Shown: positions 46,358 through 59,748 of the stretch, in pieces
Numbering within the stretch: position 1 is the first letter of the stretch
Layout: every line of letters begins with the position of its first letter
Assembly (NCBI RefSeq): GCF_022201045.2
Contig: NC_068558.1
Location: forward strand, 48,773,501-48,837,500
Length of the DNA stretch: 64,000 nucleotides
Direction: 5' to 3'
From: Citrus sinensis
Taxonomy: Eukaryota > Streptophyta > Magnoliopsida > Sapindales > Rutaceae
The notes under the pieces: generated by a model
The model's database searches: none
The model's input: the letters and a program-made list of their open reading frames with translations, nothing else
What the model was told of the DNA's origin: nothing
Position numbers and translations under genes: made by a program

Positions 46358-47758
46358 ATGGCCAGCACCATAATCCAAACCATAAAAATTTGGATTCAAC
46401 CCAAACCAACCCAAATATTTTTAACCCAAACCAAACCAAATCATTTGGGTTTAGTTTGGGTTTGGTTTGAATTTTATTATCAAAATAATTTTTATTTTAA
46501 TAAAATTTAATTATATCAAAATTATAATAATTATTAATTGTTATTAATTATTAAATTGATATTAAAATATAAAAAAATATAGTGGATAAAAATTATAAAT
46601 TTTACAATAACTTAGTCCTTAAATTAAAGAATACTAGAAAATCAAAATAAAGTTTAATCACAAAAATTATTATTTCTCAATAAATAAGAATGTACACTTT
46701 AATAATAAACTTTCACAAACATGACATTAACAATCTAATAATAAATTTTGCCACTTGTTATTTATTTAATTATGTAATATTTATTTTTATTGATCATTTT
46801 GGTAGTTTTGCGTTATGTTGTCTACTTATATGTTTAATTTTAGGGAGATTGCCAGTTTCCCCCCTACAGTAATCAACGTATATTATTTTTCCCCCTAATG
46901 CTTTTATAATGGCCAAAAACCCCCATAATAGTATAAGTTTACAATATTACCCTTATTTTCAACTACTCTTTTATTTATATTTATTCTAAATTAAATAAAT
47001 CACATGAATAGAAACTAAATAAAAAATAAAGCATTAAAAACAAGAAATATATGTTTTGATATTAACAAAAAAATTAATAATAAAATTTTTTTATACTTAT
47101 TTATTTTGTGAAAATTTTCTTATAATAAATATATAAGAAAATTATTAGTCAAATGATAAAAAAATTATTATAAGAAAACTTGAATGACAAATAAAAATTT
47201 ATTATAAGATAAATAATAAAATATTTTACCTATACTTTTTACATTTAATTTTAAAATATTATAAAATATTTATTATAAGAAAATGTTCATAAAATAAATA
47301 ATTATAAGAAAAAAATTTTGTAAATAAGAAGAAATTTATGTTATTTCTTCTTAGTAGAGTCTCCTGCTCTTTCTATGATGATCCTTCCATGTCGGAGGAA
47401 TTATTTTTGTAAATAAGGAAAAAAATTATGTTATTTACAACAATATTTATTTAATTTAAATTTATTTTTACTGTTATTTTCATTTTCTAACTGTTGACAA
47501 TTGATCACGCCGTAAAAAATTTAATGGTGGTCTTTCACTTATGTGTGTTCATTTATTTTGTTTTCATTTATTTCATTTGAAAAATTTGTGTGTTGGGGTT
47601 TTGTCCATAACCCATGGGTAAACCATACCCAAACCATAATGAAATGGTTTTCTAAATAAAACCCACATCTAACCCATTTTCATGATTTACCCAACCCAAA
47701 CCATTTAATTTGGTTTGAGTTTGGATAAACCCATGGGTTGTGGGTTTATGCCCACCCC
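46358..47758. mobile_element. Possible non-autonomous hAT-like element
   Basis: The complement of the right end reads TAGGGGTGGGCATAAACCCA, then ACCCATGGG and CAAACTCAAACC. The left end reads CAGCACCATAATCCAAACCA and goes on to CAACCCAAACC, giving an imperfect inverted match of some 40 bp. Subterminal aacccaaacc words are repeated at both sides. No clear 8-bp duplication or transposase, so class and borders are tentative. Confidence 0.35.
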
Positions 47759-50700
47759 TATGTATATGTATAAATTATCATGATTCATTAAAATATATAC
47801 ACGATAAATAATGAATGATTACTAATGGATTTTTGGTTCAATGAGAGAAATCTAACACTTACAATGTTGAATGTAAGAGTTCGAACCTCCATAAAATCTT
47901 TACGAATAAATGTTAGTTTCACTTCTCTCTTAAATATCAACTAATTGAGTGGAAATAATATTTCTATTACAAATATGAGTGAAGTAGACACTCTTCGAAT
48001 ATTAGAGATGATTTAAAATATCTAAGTAAGTGTTTCAGTGTGTCAATGTAAAATTTTTTTTTAAAAAAAAAGAATGATTACGAGGAAATGGTCCAAAAAC
48101 ACTCAAGACTCCCATGTTGGGAGTGGTGGCTGCTGGTCCAATGTAGAGCTGCCTCCTGGCTATAAAGAATGGTCAAATTTCATCAAAAAGCAAATGAATG
48201 CATCATGCATGTATAATTTTGAAACGCAAGTAAAAACAGCGCGGCCACCAGGCACCCACTGATGACAAAAACCCAAAGATTTGGTCCACTAAAGGATGGC
48301 ATCCATTTAATTTAATTTTACCACATTTTTTTAGCTAGTTCACAGTAGAGGTGAGTGTGTGACAGACACTATACTAGGCATTTCGACATTTTAACAGAAC
48401 CCTCGATAGTCTGTCAGTCCATTAACAGAACCTCCATATGGTCTGTTGGTTCATACGTAAGGAGAGGAAAACAAAACTAAAAAAAAAAAAAGAATTTCAA
48501 TATTATTATTAATAATATTATTCACGACGCAGGTACGCAAATGGAATGTGCCAGGTGAAAATTGCGGATCACTAGTAAGCTTCGGATATCAAAAGCGGGC
48601 CAAAAGTGTATTTGTCAAGTGAGCAGTGGCTACCCTGGCGCCTTTCCGGCTTTGGGGGATTAATCACCAAGACGACGTGGCGTGGCGTGACACGCCGCCG
48701 GGCGTTCTTGATAAAGGTTAAGCTATAAATTAAGCCTACTCCATCCATTGCATCTAATCGAATCGATTCGTTTTGTCATGAGTTGTTGTGATGCAATTGC
48801 TTACGACTTTAGTTACTTACATTAACAGCCACCTGCCTCCATCTTTCCGTTGCCCATTGGTTCAGCGTACCTGCTGTTGTTTCTTTCACGTTTTATTTAT
48901 TTTATGCAAGGGTGGTAAATTTTGGAATCACTTCTATTTGTAATTGGGGATGGCTATGGCTACGGGTATCATTCAACGTGAATTTATTATTATTAAACTC
49001 ACATCCGTAGAGAATATAAATCATCAAATCAGCCTGCAATTCATAAGGAATTTTTTTTTTTTAAAAAAAAAACACTTATTACGAACTTTAACGATTATCA
49101 AATTTGTCACTCGGCCTTTAGTTGAATGACTGGGCTACTACTCTAACAGTTTAAGTCCTTAAAATATTGTGGGGTTCAATTTCTTCCTTAATTATTAGAT
49201 GAAAATCATTATTTTTCTTTATTAATATGAGTAAGTGAAGTAGACGTCCTCGAATATTAGATATAATAAATATTTAGACAATATTTCATGATAATGTATA
49301 TAAAATTAGTCTCAATAATAATTTCATATAAATATGAGTGATAATTTGATTATAAATATCAGTAATAGTCTTATGTAATATAAATTATAGTTTGATTGTT
49401 ATAATCAGTTTCAAAAAAAGAAAAAAAAACAATTATCAAACTTGTAATACACAGTAAACTTTTTGTCATCCCAATTAGCACCATGATAATTGCAACTGGT
49501 CATGCAATCTCATCCGTTACAAATAAAGAGATTTCAGTTTCATCTTATTCAACCTATTACCTTATTGTCATCGTGTAAACAATTCAATTTACTTCGTTCC
49601 TGTATATCCATATGCTTGATTTGTCAGATAAAATAGATTACAGACTAGAACACATCACTTGAAAAAAGTTCTGAACATTATTTATTTTATTTATTAAAAA
49701 AATAATATTAAAAACACTCTTTTAAATAATCATATATATAGTAGTATCATACCGTGAAGTTTAATGTTACAGAAAGGCATTTTTATTGGAATGGACCCTC
49801 AGCCTTGGAATTTCATTCATCGTCTAGTTCGTGGGATTCATTTTTCATAAGTAAGTGACAACGTTTATATGTGCCTAAATTGACATTTAAAGTTTTAAAC
49901 TGGCCGGCTACGAGGGAGATAGAGAAACTATCAATCAATTCAACAAGATTGGTTCTTGTTCTTTTTTTTCTTTTTTTTTTTTCTTTTGTTTCTGCAGGCC
50001 ATTTTCTCTTTTTATTTCTAGATATTTTGGTAGCGAAAGAGGCCTTATTAAATTTTAATTAAAATTCCTGAATATTGATTCTTCACCGTGCATTTCTCTC
50101 TGGAAGTTTTAAAAAAAAAGGTAAAGAGTCCGACAACTTAATTACGGAAAACAAATGATCTTCATTTTTCAATAAGTTGAAGCGACGACGCAATGTTGAC
50201 GATGAGAAAAAGATGGCAACAACGAAGCCATAGGCATGCGACGGTTCAGTACAAGCCAATGCCATGAAATGAAAATGTGGCCGGCTTTCATTTTTTCCAG
50301 TTCTTTCTTTCTGCTCACGCCACTTTTTCTACCAAACACCGTAACCCAGCAGTTTCCCCTGCGGATGAAGTAAATATTGAGAACGTTGTCTCTTTGTGTG
50401 TGCGCGTTGCTTTATTTATTTATTTATTTTTCTTTCAAAAGATTTAAAAGTATATTTTTGAGCCAAAAGCTATTAAGAAACCATGATTATCTCATGAATG
50501 AACCCAATATAATATAGGTATTCCAAAATTATTGTATGAGAGAATAGTCTTAACCTTGTGTAATCACTAATAGAGGGTGATATAAAATGTATAAAAAACT
50601 TAGGAGAGTTTAAATGAAATGACCTACATTCACTACCCACGCTACTTTATCACAAAATATATTGAGATTCTATAGATTATTCTTTAAAAATAAAAAAATA

Positions 50701-50830
50701 AAAAGTTTCCTTAATTTAAAAGGAACTCTAATTGGAATCTATATATACTTCTGATCACATATATTAGTCAATTCAATTATGTAAACTCTCCCGCCATAGT
50801 TGAACTTTAAAACACTAGGGTTTAGCAATA
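47759..50830. other. Intergenic, no supported gene
   Basis: AT-rich with A and T runs. A GC-rich patch at about 48650-48710 (gcgtggcgtgacacgccgcc) forms a short inverted repeat. Short frames (for example 48074-48262 and 50083-50265) have no family features. Confidence 0.4.
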
Positions 50831-51032
50831 AAGTAATGATATAGCCACAAACTCTTGTATAAACTTATCATGTACAAACCAATGCGACATGATAACATTT
50901 TTTGAATTAAATATCTCTTGTCCCACATAATTTATTTTTATTATTTTGTATTTTCATTCAACCAATAAATTGATACCACATCAGTTTGTACAAGATAAAT
51001 TTGTACAAGAATTTGTGGCTCTATCATCACTC
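50831..51032. mobile_element. Mutator-type MITE, 202 bp, 9-bp TSD
   Basis: Left AAGTAATGATATAGCCACAA and the complement of the right GAGTGATGATAGAGCCACAA match closely, and the repeat extends through about 50 bp (CTTGTAYAAA..TATC.TGTACAAAC). A perfect 9-bp direct repeat TTAGCAATA flanks it (50822-50830 and 51033-51041). Confidence 0.82.
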
Positions 51033-51041
51033 TTAGCAATA

Positions 51042-54000
51042 TTTTACTCCCTTGGCTTATCTCATTAACCCATACTTTGCAACTAATTACACATAATTCT
51101 AAACTTAACCTTGTTATATATATAACATCTTTTTTCTTTCTCTCTCCTACTCTTTGGCCGGCTAGCCTTGCTTTTAACAACTTGTTAAAGGTAAATTTTG
51201 GGCTTAACCATTTTTTTCCCCATTTTTTCTGGGTCAATTTTGCTTACTGATATGTGATGAGAGGTGATTAAAAAGCTTGAAAAATAATTCGATATGCACG
51301 TTAATGTTTCTTTTAAATTTGTTGGAAATTTGTCTTCAAATTTGGCAGAAACTTAAACTTTTGGAAGAATTAACGGATGAAATATTATCTTTCTCTAGTT
51401 GCTTGTGTTCTTGATGAGGCAAATTGGTTTTTCTACGAGGATTGAAGAGTAAATTAGATGATTCAATTATGAAGTGTGATTGAAATTGAAAGCAGCGGGC
51501 TCTAAAAGCAGGTAAAGTTTACTCAATTACAAAGATTGAAGAGTAAACCGAAACTGTGAAGAAGCCTGTGAATACTGGTTATTTATTAGATTTAGTCATT
51601 TAGGCAAATTTATTGTCTTGGTTCATTGGCTCTGTTGGTTTCATGAGCAAGTGCTTTTTGAATTCCTGGCAAGATTGTTATTTTTGGACGTCAAAGGGTA
51701 TCAAAAATCAAAATAGGTTTGGTGGCGGCGGCAGCAGAGAAAGGAAAAATATAAAGCATAATATCTATTTTTGGGTGAAGTTATTTGAACCAATCTAAAT
51801 ACTCTCTCAGCACCTACTTTTTCGAAATTAAATTTCTTACCATAATACTCATTTAATAATTTACCAAAAAAGACAAGATAATATCATTAAAAAATATATT
51901 TTAGTTACTATTTACACAAGTCTCGGCCAAGAGCCGGCATGTTCGTCCTTTCCTAAAAATAATTTTCAACATTAAATATAATTTAATAAATTATCATCAT
52001 AGAGAAGCAAAACCCACTTATCAAAAAGAATTTAATCACAAAATTAGAACTCAAACCATAAAAATAAAAAGAAGATGCTTGCTAAAAAGTTTACTCCTTT
52101 GCGGAAAAAGAAATTGTTTAGTGTGCTTTAAGGAATTTTTTTCCCCTATTCTTCGTCAACCTCTCAATGAGTAATGATTGCAATTTTTTGCAGTTTCTAT
52201 TATTTTTATATTTTTGTTCATAATGTTGTAACTGAATAAATAACAACAAGAGACGTGAGTTGAAACTCTATTTCCAATTCTTATATTCTTTCGAGTTCTA
52301 TGAATTAGTTTGATCATTGGAGAAAATAAATGTTGTATATGCTTTTACAATACTTGATTAAATGTCAAATTGTTCTCTCACCAATGCATCTGCAGTCGAG
52401 TTCTTGTAATTTCAATTGAGACGGAGGGGTCTAGGAGGTGAGAGAAAGAGAAAGCATGCACTTTCTTCCCATTTTCTTTTTATTTATCAAGAAAATGCTA
52501 TCATAATAGTTTATTTAAACAAGGATATGTTTGACATTTAAGAGAGTTTGTATAGTAAAATATTAATTTTTAAATTTCAGTGATGAAATGGGCGGAGAGA
52601 GTATTTTGATAGGTTCAAATTGCCTTATTTTTATTTTTATCGAGGTAGTTTTGGATATACACCACTAGGCCTAGTCCAAGTTCATTTCATTGAAGCCCAG
52701 CCCAAGTTTGATTCTCCTTCAATTTAGTTTTTCTCCTCTCAGATTTATGTGATTGGCTATATTTGGCAGGGAAGATTAAATTAGATTGACTATTAAAATT
52801 ATATTGAATTGAATTATGGCTAGTATAGTAATAATGCAATATTTAAAATAATTATTGTTAATTTTGCTGTAGAAATAATCACCTATAAAGATAATCAGCT
52901 AAATATTTAATAGATTTATCTTCAAAAGTATCGCGAGTTTTAAAAATAATCATATGTGTTTAGTCAATTTTACTGTTAAACTATTATAAGAATATAAATA
53001 ATTGGATTGGACATAATATTGGATACAATTTATTTAAATATTTATAAACATGTATATAAAATATTTTTTTATTGTGTACATATAATAATTGATGAGTAAA
53101 GTGAATATTTTATATTACAAATTTTATTTTATTATCTCAATATAATTAGTAACACTTAATTTCTTTAAATCTAATAATTTTATTTTCTAAAGATAATTTT
53201 AGATTTTTATAATATATATAATTATATATATGGAATTGTATTAACTATAAAAGTAATTTTCAAAATCATTAATGCTCCTGTTTCCTTTCTTTTCAATTTT
53301 GCTATAGGATGAGTGATTTCACAAAAAAATGATTTTTAAAAAAATTTACGAAGCATGAAAATTAATTTTTTGTTTTTTTAAATTATTTTTGAACCTCCCA
53401 AAAGTAATATTAAACGAGCTTTTAGGCTGAATTTTATATATTGCTTTCATAGATTTGGTGCGATATTAGATTAAACTATATTAAATTAAATATAAGTGAA
53501 GTTAAATAGTATTTTCAATAACAATTAAATTTATTTAAATTATATATTTTTATATATGATGTATATTATCGTCTACTAAACAAAACACTATTAAATAATT
53601 AAATATAAAGTTATTTATTTATCAAATGATTAATTGCATGTTTTACATAATAATCAAATGATAAATGACATCTTTATTAAGAGGAATTCTAGAATATATT
53701 ATAGGTACCATATCAGTCATATAATAAATAAATGATGTTATCTCATGTGGTCATTTATTTTGAAAAAATAACATGCAAGTGGTAGTTATATTAAATACAA
53801 TTATATATGTCACACATGTAATAGTTAGTTGTAGATGTACCATAGAATTTCTCCTTAATAATAATTTTAAGGCTAAATATTAATACAAATAAATAAATGA
53901 ATGAAGATGTCATAGATTAAAAAAAAAAAAACTTATTTTATGGAATCATGATAGAAAAATAAATAAATAAATAAGAAGAAGTAATCACACAACAAGCAAG

Positions 54001-55165
54001 CATTCCTTAGATTAATGTAAAAGTTAGAATAACTAATTATATAATTTAAAACTAAATTTAAATTCAATCCACTTAATTCAATTCAATTCAAGCGAACATG
54101 TAAAAAATGAGAAAAGTTATTCTAATGAAAATTGTTCAAATGATCATATGCTCATTTGTAAATACAACAAATTTTTAAATCCCTCCCTTTGATCTGCTCC
54201 CTCAAATTTGCCGTGTTTGCATCGACAGCCCCAGCGCCCCCCCACCCCGGGGAGCACCCCCACAATTTCCCTCCGATTTTCCATGCCCCGGTCAGTTCAC
54301 TAAACCCTTAATCAATTCATAATTTCAATTGTCTTCTCCTCTCTCTCTCTCCATATTCCATTTTGTTTCTTCAGTGATGGGTCCTTTTTTTAGAATTTTT
54401 TTATTTCATTATTTCTCAAATGTTTTAAGATAAAGTTTCAATATTCGGGGTCCCGCGTATCTTACTTAGGGCTTTTCTTTTTTTCGAGATAATCATTTAG
54501 CAGCACTTATATGTTGATGTTTTGCTCTTCTTAATTTACTGGCGAGTAAGTGTAAGTATGATATTGTGATGGTGAGAATTATATGACATTTCAGTTGATA
54601 ATGTTAAGCTTTGAGCTATCTGTGCTCAGTTGTGTATAACTAATTTTTAGGTCTGAATTGGAGTAAATTGACACGTATAATACTAGGTTTAGCTTTAACG
54701 ATAACATGCATTACTATTATTGTCATCGTCATCTATATTTGTATTCTGATTTTCTGTACGTCTGAAGAAATGAAGCTTAAATTGCAACTAAAACGGTTGG
54801 GAAAACGAATGAAATCCAAATTTTGTTTGGTTTTGGAATGCCCATAAACTGGCTGGTTTTGGTTAGAGAATCCCAAACCAGAATATATATTCCTATAATC
54901 CAAGTACCCAGAATTTTGGTTTGATCCCATCAATACCCTCGATTAGTAGATTGATACGTTTCGAAATGATAGCTTTAAAATTTTAAATTGATGGTGTTAG
55001 ATTTATTAGTGACAAAATTATTACTATGTCTTTTAGGTGCCTAGAAATAACTGCAGAATGCTTACTATTTTCAGCATTTGAAACAAGTCCTCATAAAAAA
55101 AATTCATCTTTCTTTACTTTATTTGTTATTTGATTTTTTATGCTTTTCTCGGTTAATGAAGGTCC
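51042..55165. other. AT-rich intergenic; FAR1-related gene leader in last ~900 bp
   Basis: No gene recognised. A weak inverted repeat (ggaattctag...ggtaccatat against its partner near 53825-53855) suggests another small element at about 53675-53865. A C-rich patch and CT runs (about 54225-54352) look like the 5' leader of the FAR1-related gene, probably with a leader intron before 55160. Confidence 0.35.
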
Positions 55166-58128
55166 ATGAATAAGGATACTGACGAGTTTGGTACTCCTCT
55201 TGATGAGGACACGGATAGTAGACTTCAAACATCAAATGAATTGGACTTGAATGTGGAGCAAGATAGTCGCAGCCCAAAAGTAATTCATGCAACTTTGCCT
55301 ACTCTTTCCTCAAAAGAAGATGCTAACCCAGATGGGATACTGAAAATTGGCACACAGTTTGAATCAGATGAGCATGCTTACAGATTTTATAACAAATATG
55401 CCAGAGTGCTTGGTTTTAGTGTTCGAAAAGATTGGGCAAATAGGAGTAAGGTACATGGTCAGGTGGTATCTAGAAAGTTTACTTGCTCTAGAGAAGGATA
55501 TCGGCGGAAGGATAGAAGAGACATGAATGTGAAGAAGCATCGCAAGGAAACACGAACTGGTTGCTTGGCACATATGATTATCACTCGCCAACCCGATGGT
55601 AAATACCGGGTCACGCATTTTGAAGCAAATCACAATCATGACAATATAGACCCAAATAATGATCAAATTGTACAATTGCAGAAAGAATTATCCAGTGCTC
55701 AAGCTGCTGAAGCCGACTTGCCTGATAATTTGGACTTGCAGTCTCGCGCAGATTTTGAACTGATGAGTGGAAGATTTGAAGTACGAGATGCTCTTGATTA
55801 TCTTGCCATGGATTATGACTTTTACCTTCGGTCTGAAAGGGTGAGGGAGATGAAGGAGGGAGAGGCAGGACGTCTTTTGTGTTATTTCCAGAGGCAGCAC
55901 ATTGAAAATCCACCATTCTTTTACTCGATGCAGCTCGATATTGACGATAAAGTAAGCAACATATTTTGGGCCAATGACAATATGGTTGCAGCCTATGATC
56001 ATTTTGGTGATGTGGTCTGTTTGGATACAACCTGTCGGACAAACAGAGATTTTCAGCCATTTGTGCAGTTTGTAGGAGTGAATCATCATAATCAAGCTGT
56101 GACATTTGCTGCTGCGTTTTTATTTGATGACACCACTGAATCACTCAAGTGGCTACTTCGTGCATTCCTAGAGGCAATGTTTGGAAAGAAGCCAAAGGTC
56201 ATTCTCACAGATCAAGATGCAACCGTTGTTGAGGCAATCAGTTCTGTCTTACCAGAAACAGATCATCGTATATGTCTATGGCAGATGTACCAAAATACAC
56301 TCAGGCACCTTAGTCATTTAGTGAAGGATATTAAAGCTTTTGCCACTAGTTTTAGAAGCTGCATTTATGATCAAAAGGATGAGGAGGTTTTTATTCAAGA
56401 ATGGGAGGCTTTACTTGGCAGTTATGGCCTTCAGCAAAATGACTGGTTGAAATGGATGTTAAGAGAAAGAGAGAAGTGGGCCGTTGTATATGGAAGGAAC
56501 ACATATTTCCTTGACACGAAAGGTTCCCATGTGGTCGAGAGTTTATCTAATAAGTTAAAAAGTTGTCTAAGCTCTGACCAAGATATGCTTCATGCTTTCA
56601 AGCATTTGGAGAGGGTGGTTGATGAGCAGCGCTACAAAGAATTTATAGCCACTGATGAAATGGGTAGAAGCACGCCAAGGATAATGGCGAATGTGATTAT
56701 GTTAAAGCACGCAAGTGATGTTTACACAACGAAGGCATTTGAACTATTTCAGCGAGAATATGAAAAGTGTTTAAACGTGATTGTTAACCAGTGCTGTCAG
56801 AATGGATCGTTGTCCGAATTCAAAGTTAGCACATTTGGGCAGTCTAGAGAGTACAGAGTTACCTTCAATTCTTCAGATAATACAGTTTTTTGTGATTGTA
56901 TGAAGTTCGAGTATGTTGGGTTTCTTTGTAGTCATGCACTAAAAGTGCTTGATCAAAGAAATATAAAGGTGGTCCCATCTCAGTATTTTTTAAAGCGATG
57001 GACAAAAGAGGCAAGGATTGGGTGTACGAGAGATACTAGTCAGTTCATTGAACATGAAAACTCCAAGCTGGTTGCAGCAAGACGTTACAAAGATTTGTGT
57101 TCCCGCATGCTAAATATATCAGCCAGTGCAGCCGATTCTGAAGAAGCATTTTTGTTTGCTTCTAGGCAGCTTGAGGAAGTAATTGAAGGGGTTGAAAAGA
57201 TCTTGACATCAAAACCTGAGGAAGTTCAAGGTATCACCTCTAGTAGCACTGGTGCGAATGCTTCTGAAAGTGAAAATGCTGAGGTATGTTTGGATGAAAA
57301 TACAGTTGAGGATCAGAATGAGGTCGGCAGAGCAAAATGGACAAAGGAAAATAAGAGTTGTGTCCCTCATAGACGTAAACTGAAAAACATACATGGAAGA
57401 AGCTCCAAATCAAGAAGAGTTCAGAACATACAAGCACAATCACCAAATACTGTCAACTGCATTTCGAACCCCCCACCAGCTTTTGTCTCACCTCAAGCTC
57501 CAACTATGGAGGTAATACTAGGCTTACTTCATTGAAATGATTCCAGATAACGTTCAAATTCAGCATCTATTGATCCTAGAGTTTCAAATGTATAATATTT
57601 TTTTGCAGAGTTTGTACAATTTAGAAGCTAATCAGGTGGTTCAGTGCATGTACGGGCAGCCTGATCTGCTGGTAGACCAACAGCCCAATACTGACTTGTA
57701 TCAGCAACCAAACTTCTTCTCTGATCAGCATGACTCACCTGGCCAAACTCAGTTACTTGAGGTAAAAGTGATAGTTTAAAAAGATTTTACATTCTGATTA
57801 GGTTGAAATATTATTATCTCGAGTGAATTAGCTGGGCACTCTCATACTTATGCAGGAAACATTGATCCGAAGTACATACCATGATTCTGTCCCAATTAGC
57901 ACTCATTTGAGGCAGGTAAATTACCAATCAAAATTAGGGTTTCAAAGTACTGAAAAGAAATTTTTTTTGTCGGATAGTATTTATGGTTCGATGCTGATCT
58001 ATTAACTTGCTTCAGGATTTATCATATTGTAGGCAATGGAACTTGATTTGCAGTCATCCTCCTTTTTGCTCTGTGATCACAGTTGCAGATACAGAGCGTC
58101 TGACCCTTCGTATCTCGAACCCAAATAA
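55166..58128 (+). CDS. FAR1-related sequence (FRS) protein, MULE-derived
   Basis: Nuclear protein of the FHY3/FAR1 family, transcription factors domesticated from Mutator-like transposases. Exons 55166-57511, 57609-57761, 57856-57915 and 58033-58128 give 884 aa. It contains the FAR1 zinc-finger DNA-binding domain (about 70-160, YRFYNKYARVLGFSVRK to NHNHD), the MULE transposase core (about 280-381, VVCLDTTCRTN and ILTDQDA), a SWIM zinc finger (about 565-600, CDCMKFEYVGFLCSHALKV) and a basic C-terminal stretch. The last exon uses the acceptor TGTAG at 58028-58032, giving the tail AMELDLQSSSFLLCDH ... SYLEPK, which fits FRS C-termini; an earlier AG gives an unrelated tail. The start ATG is the first in the open frame, in a TCC context. 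Which FRS member it is cannot be said without alignment. Confidence 0.93.
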
Positions 58129-58269
58129 CAAAGAAGAATCTTGTTTATATTTTGCTTTGTACGGTTCCCGATTAACCAATTTTTTGAATCTAAATGGAAA
58201 TGAATACGAGGAGGCAATCTACGCGATTTTGTGTAAAATTACATAAAACTGTTAGGAATTATACAAGGT

Positions 58270-58355
58270 CGCCGGTGGGTGCGTGCGCATCTCTGTGTAT
58301 GTGTGTATGTGTGCGCGCGCACACATACACACACGCGTGTACGCGTGCGTGTGTT
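58270..58355. repeat. Alternating purine-pyrimidine palindrome (Z-DNA/cruciform candidate)
   Basis: TG/TA steps, then GCGCGCGC, then CA/TA steps and CGCGTGTACGCG. Bases 58300-58333 form a perfect 34-bp palindrome centred between 58316 and 58317. It lies about 170 bp after the FRS stop codon, likely in its 3' UTR or just beyond. Confidence 0.9.
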
Positions 58356-59276
58356 TTGGCTGCTAATCTTTTAAAACGTAATTTTATTTTATTTAATATT
58401 ATTTAGTTTTGTAAAAGAGTATATATAATAAGTAACCTCCTATGATTAAATAATATTAAATTAAAATAAATAATATAAAATTTTATTCTTTTAAATAAAA
58501 TAAATAATTTTAACAAATAATATTTATTTTTTAAAACTCTCTGTTGATTAAACAATGTAAATTTAAAACAAGATCAATTTTTCGCCGATAACATTTGTTT
58601 GAAGCAGATGATAATTATTTTAAAAATACTCTTATAAGTTATAGGTGATAATTCATTAATTTTTATGTTAACTCTATTGGAAGTGCTCACTAATGTATGG
58701 TTTAACTTTTTTCCCTATACAAACTAATTTATTTTTTTTTTTTTTACCCCCAAAAAAAAAAAAAAAAAAAAAGAAACTAGCCACCAGCCACCAGCCACCA
58801 AATTCATCCAAAATTATCCAATTTCCATTCAAGGTTATATACATATATAGCTTTATCTTCTCTCTCCGATTTTTTTTTTTTTTTTTTTTGGTTTTCCTAG
58901 TCTCTTCTCATTGTTTCTATTTGAGAAATAAATATTGGAGAAATAAAGTCAAATGTATGGAGGAATTATTTTGTAGCCAATTGTGGATTATCCATCTCAC
59001 GATGTGATTGTGAGATGTTGAGGTAGATCTATGGTTTAACTAATTAATTATTGAAGAAGCCTAGGCGCGTTCTATAATCCATCTCAATAGTTAAGTTTAT
59101 TTTTTATTTTTATTTTTTTTTAATACTCCTCAAAATTTTGCATGTAATAATGCTGTAGATCCCACAAAATGCGGTATCAAAAACTAAGGCCAGGCAAAGA
59201 GTGAGATTGAAATGAAACCAACGATAATAAATAACGAAACCGAAGCGAAGCGACTAAAAATCATATATCTGAAAAA
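58356..59276. other. Intergenic, A/T runs; MESD-like gene leader
   Basis: Long T/A runs at about 58731-58773 and a T run at about 58870-58890. The last 120 bp before 59277 are purine-rich and probably 5' UTR. No gene seen. Confidence 0.4.
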
Positions 59277-59714
59277 ATGAAAATGACGAATCAATATCGC
59301 AGTCTAATTGTAATCCTGGTCGTGGTAAGTGTAGCCCAAATCTTTGATAGAAATGGTGAATTTGTCCGATCGACAGAGGCAGGGAAGAGCAAATTCCACA
59401 TCACGGATGATCTGGCTGATGTGATTGATGATGAAGAAGATGATGATTGGAAGGAATGGGGCAAGCCAAAGACATCGGGCCCCGAGGAATTCGATCCGCC
59501 AAAGCTTGATTTTGACAGTATGAATATTCCCCAGATGCAGGAAGAGATGTTGAAGCGTCAATTCGGCCCCGTTTTCGGGTTCGTTAAGCTCCGTCTGGGT
59601 ACTCCTCGCTCTGTGGTAAATCGATTGCGCTGTCACATCACATCACCCACTTTTTATTGCTTCTTGGTCGTCGTCATTAACAGTGAATCATAATCATAAA
59701 TCATTAAGCTGAGC

Positions 59715-59748
<34 letters not shown>

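Noticed and set aside
53675-53865. Another MITE with ends ggaattctag / ggagaaattctatgg
   Set aside because: The end match is poor and interrupted and no target duplication could be read; mentioned only within the intergenic entry.
58007-58246. Extension of the FAR1-related protein through a 79-codon frame
   Set aside because: Uses the frame-shifted acceptor; the alternative reading ending SYLEPK fits the FRS tail far better.
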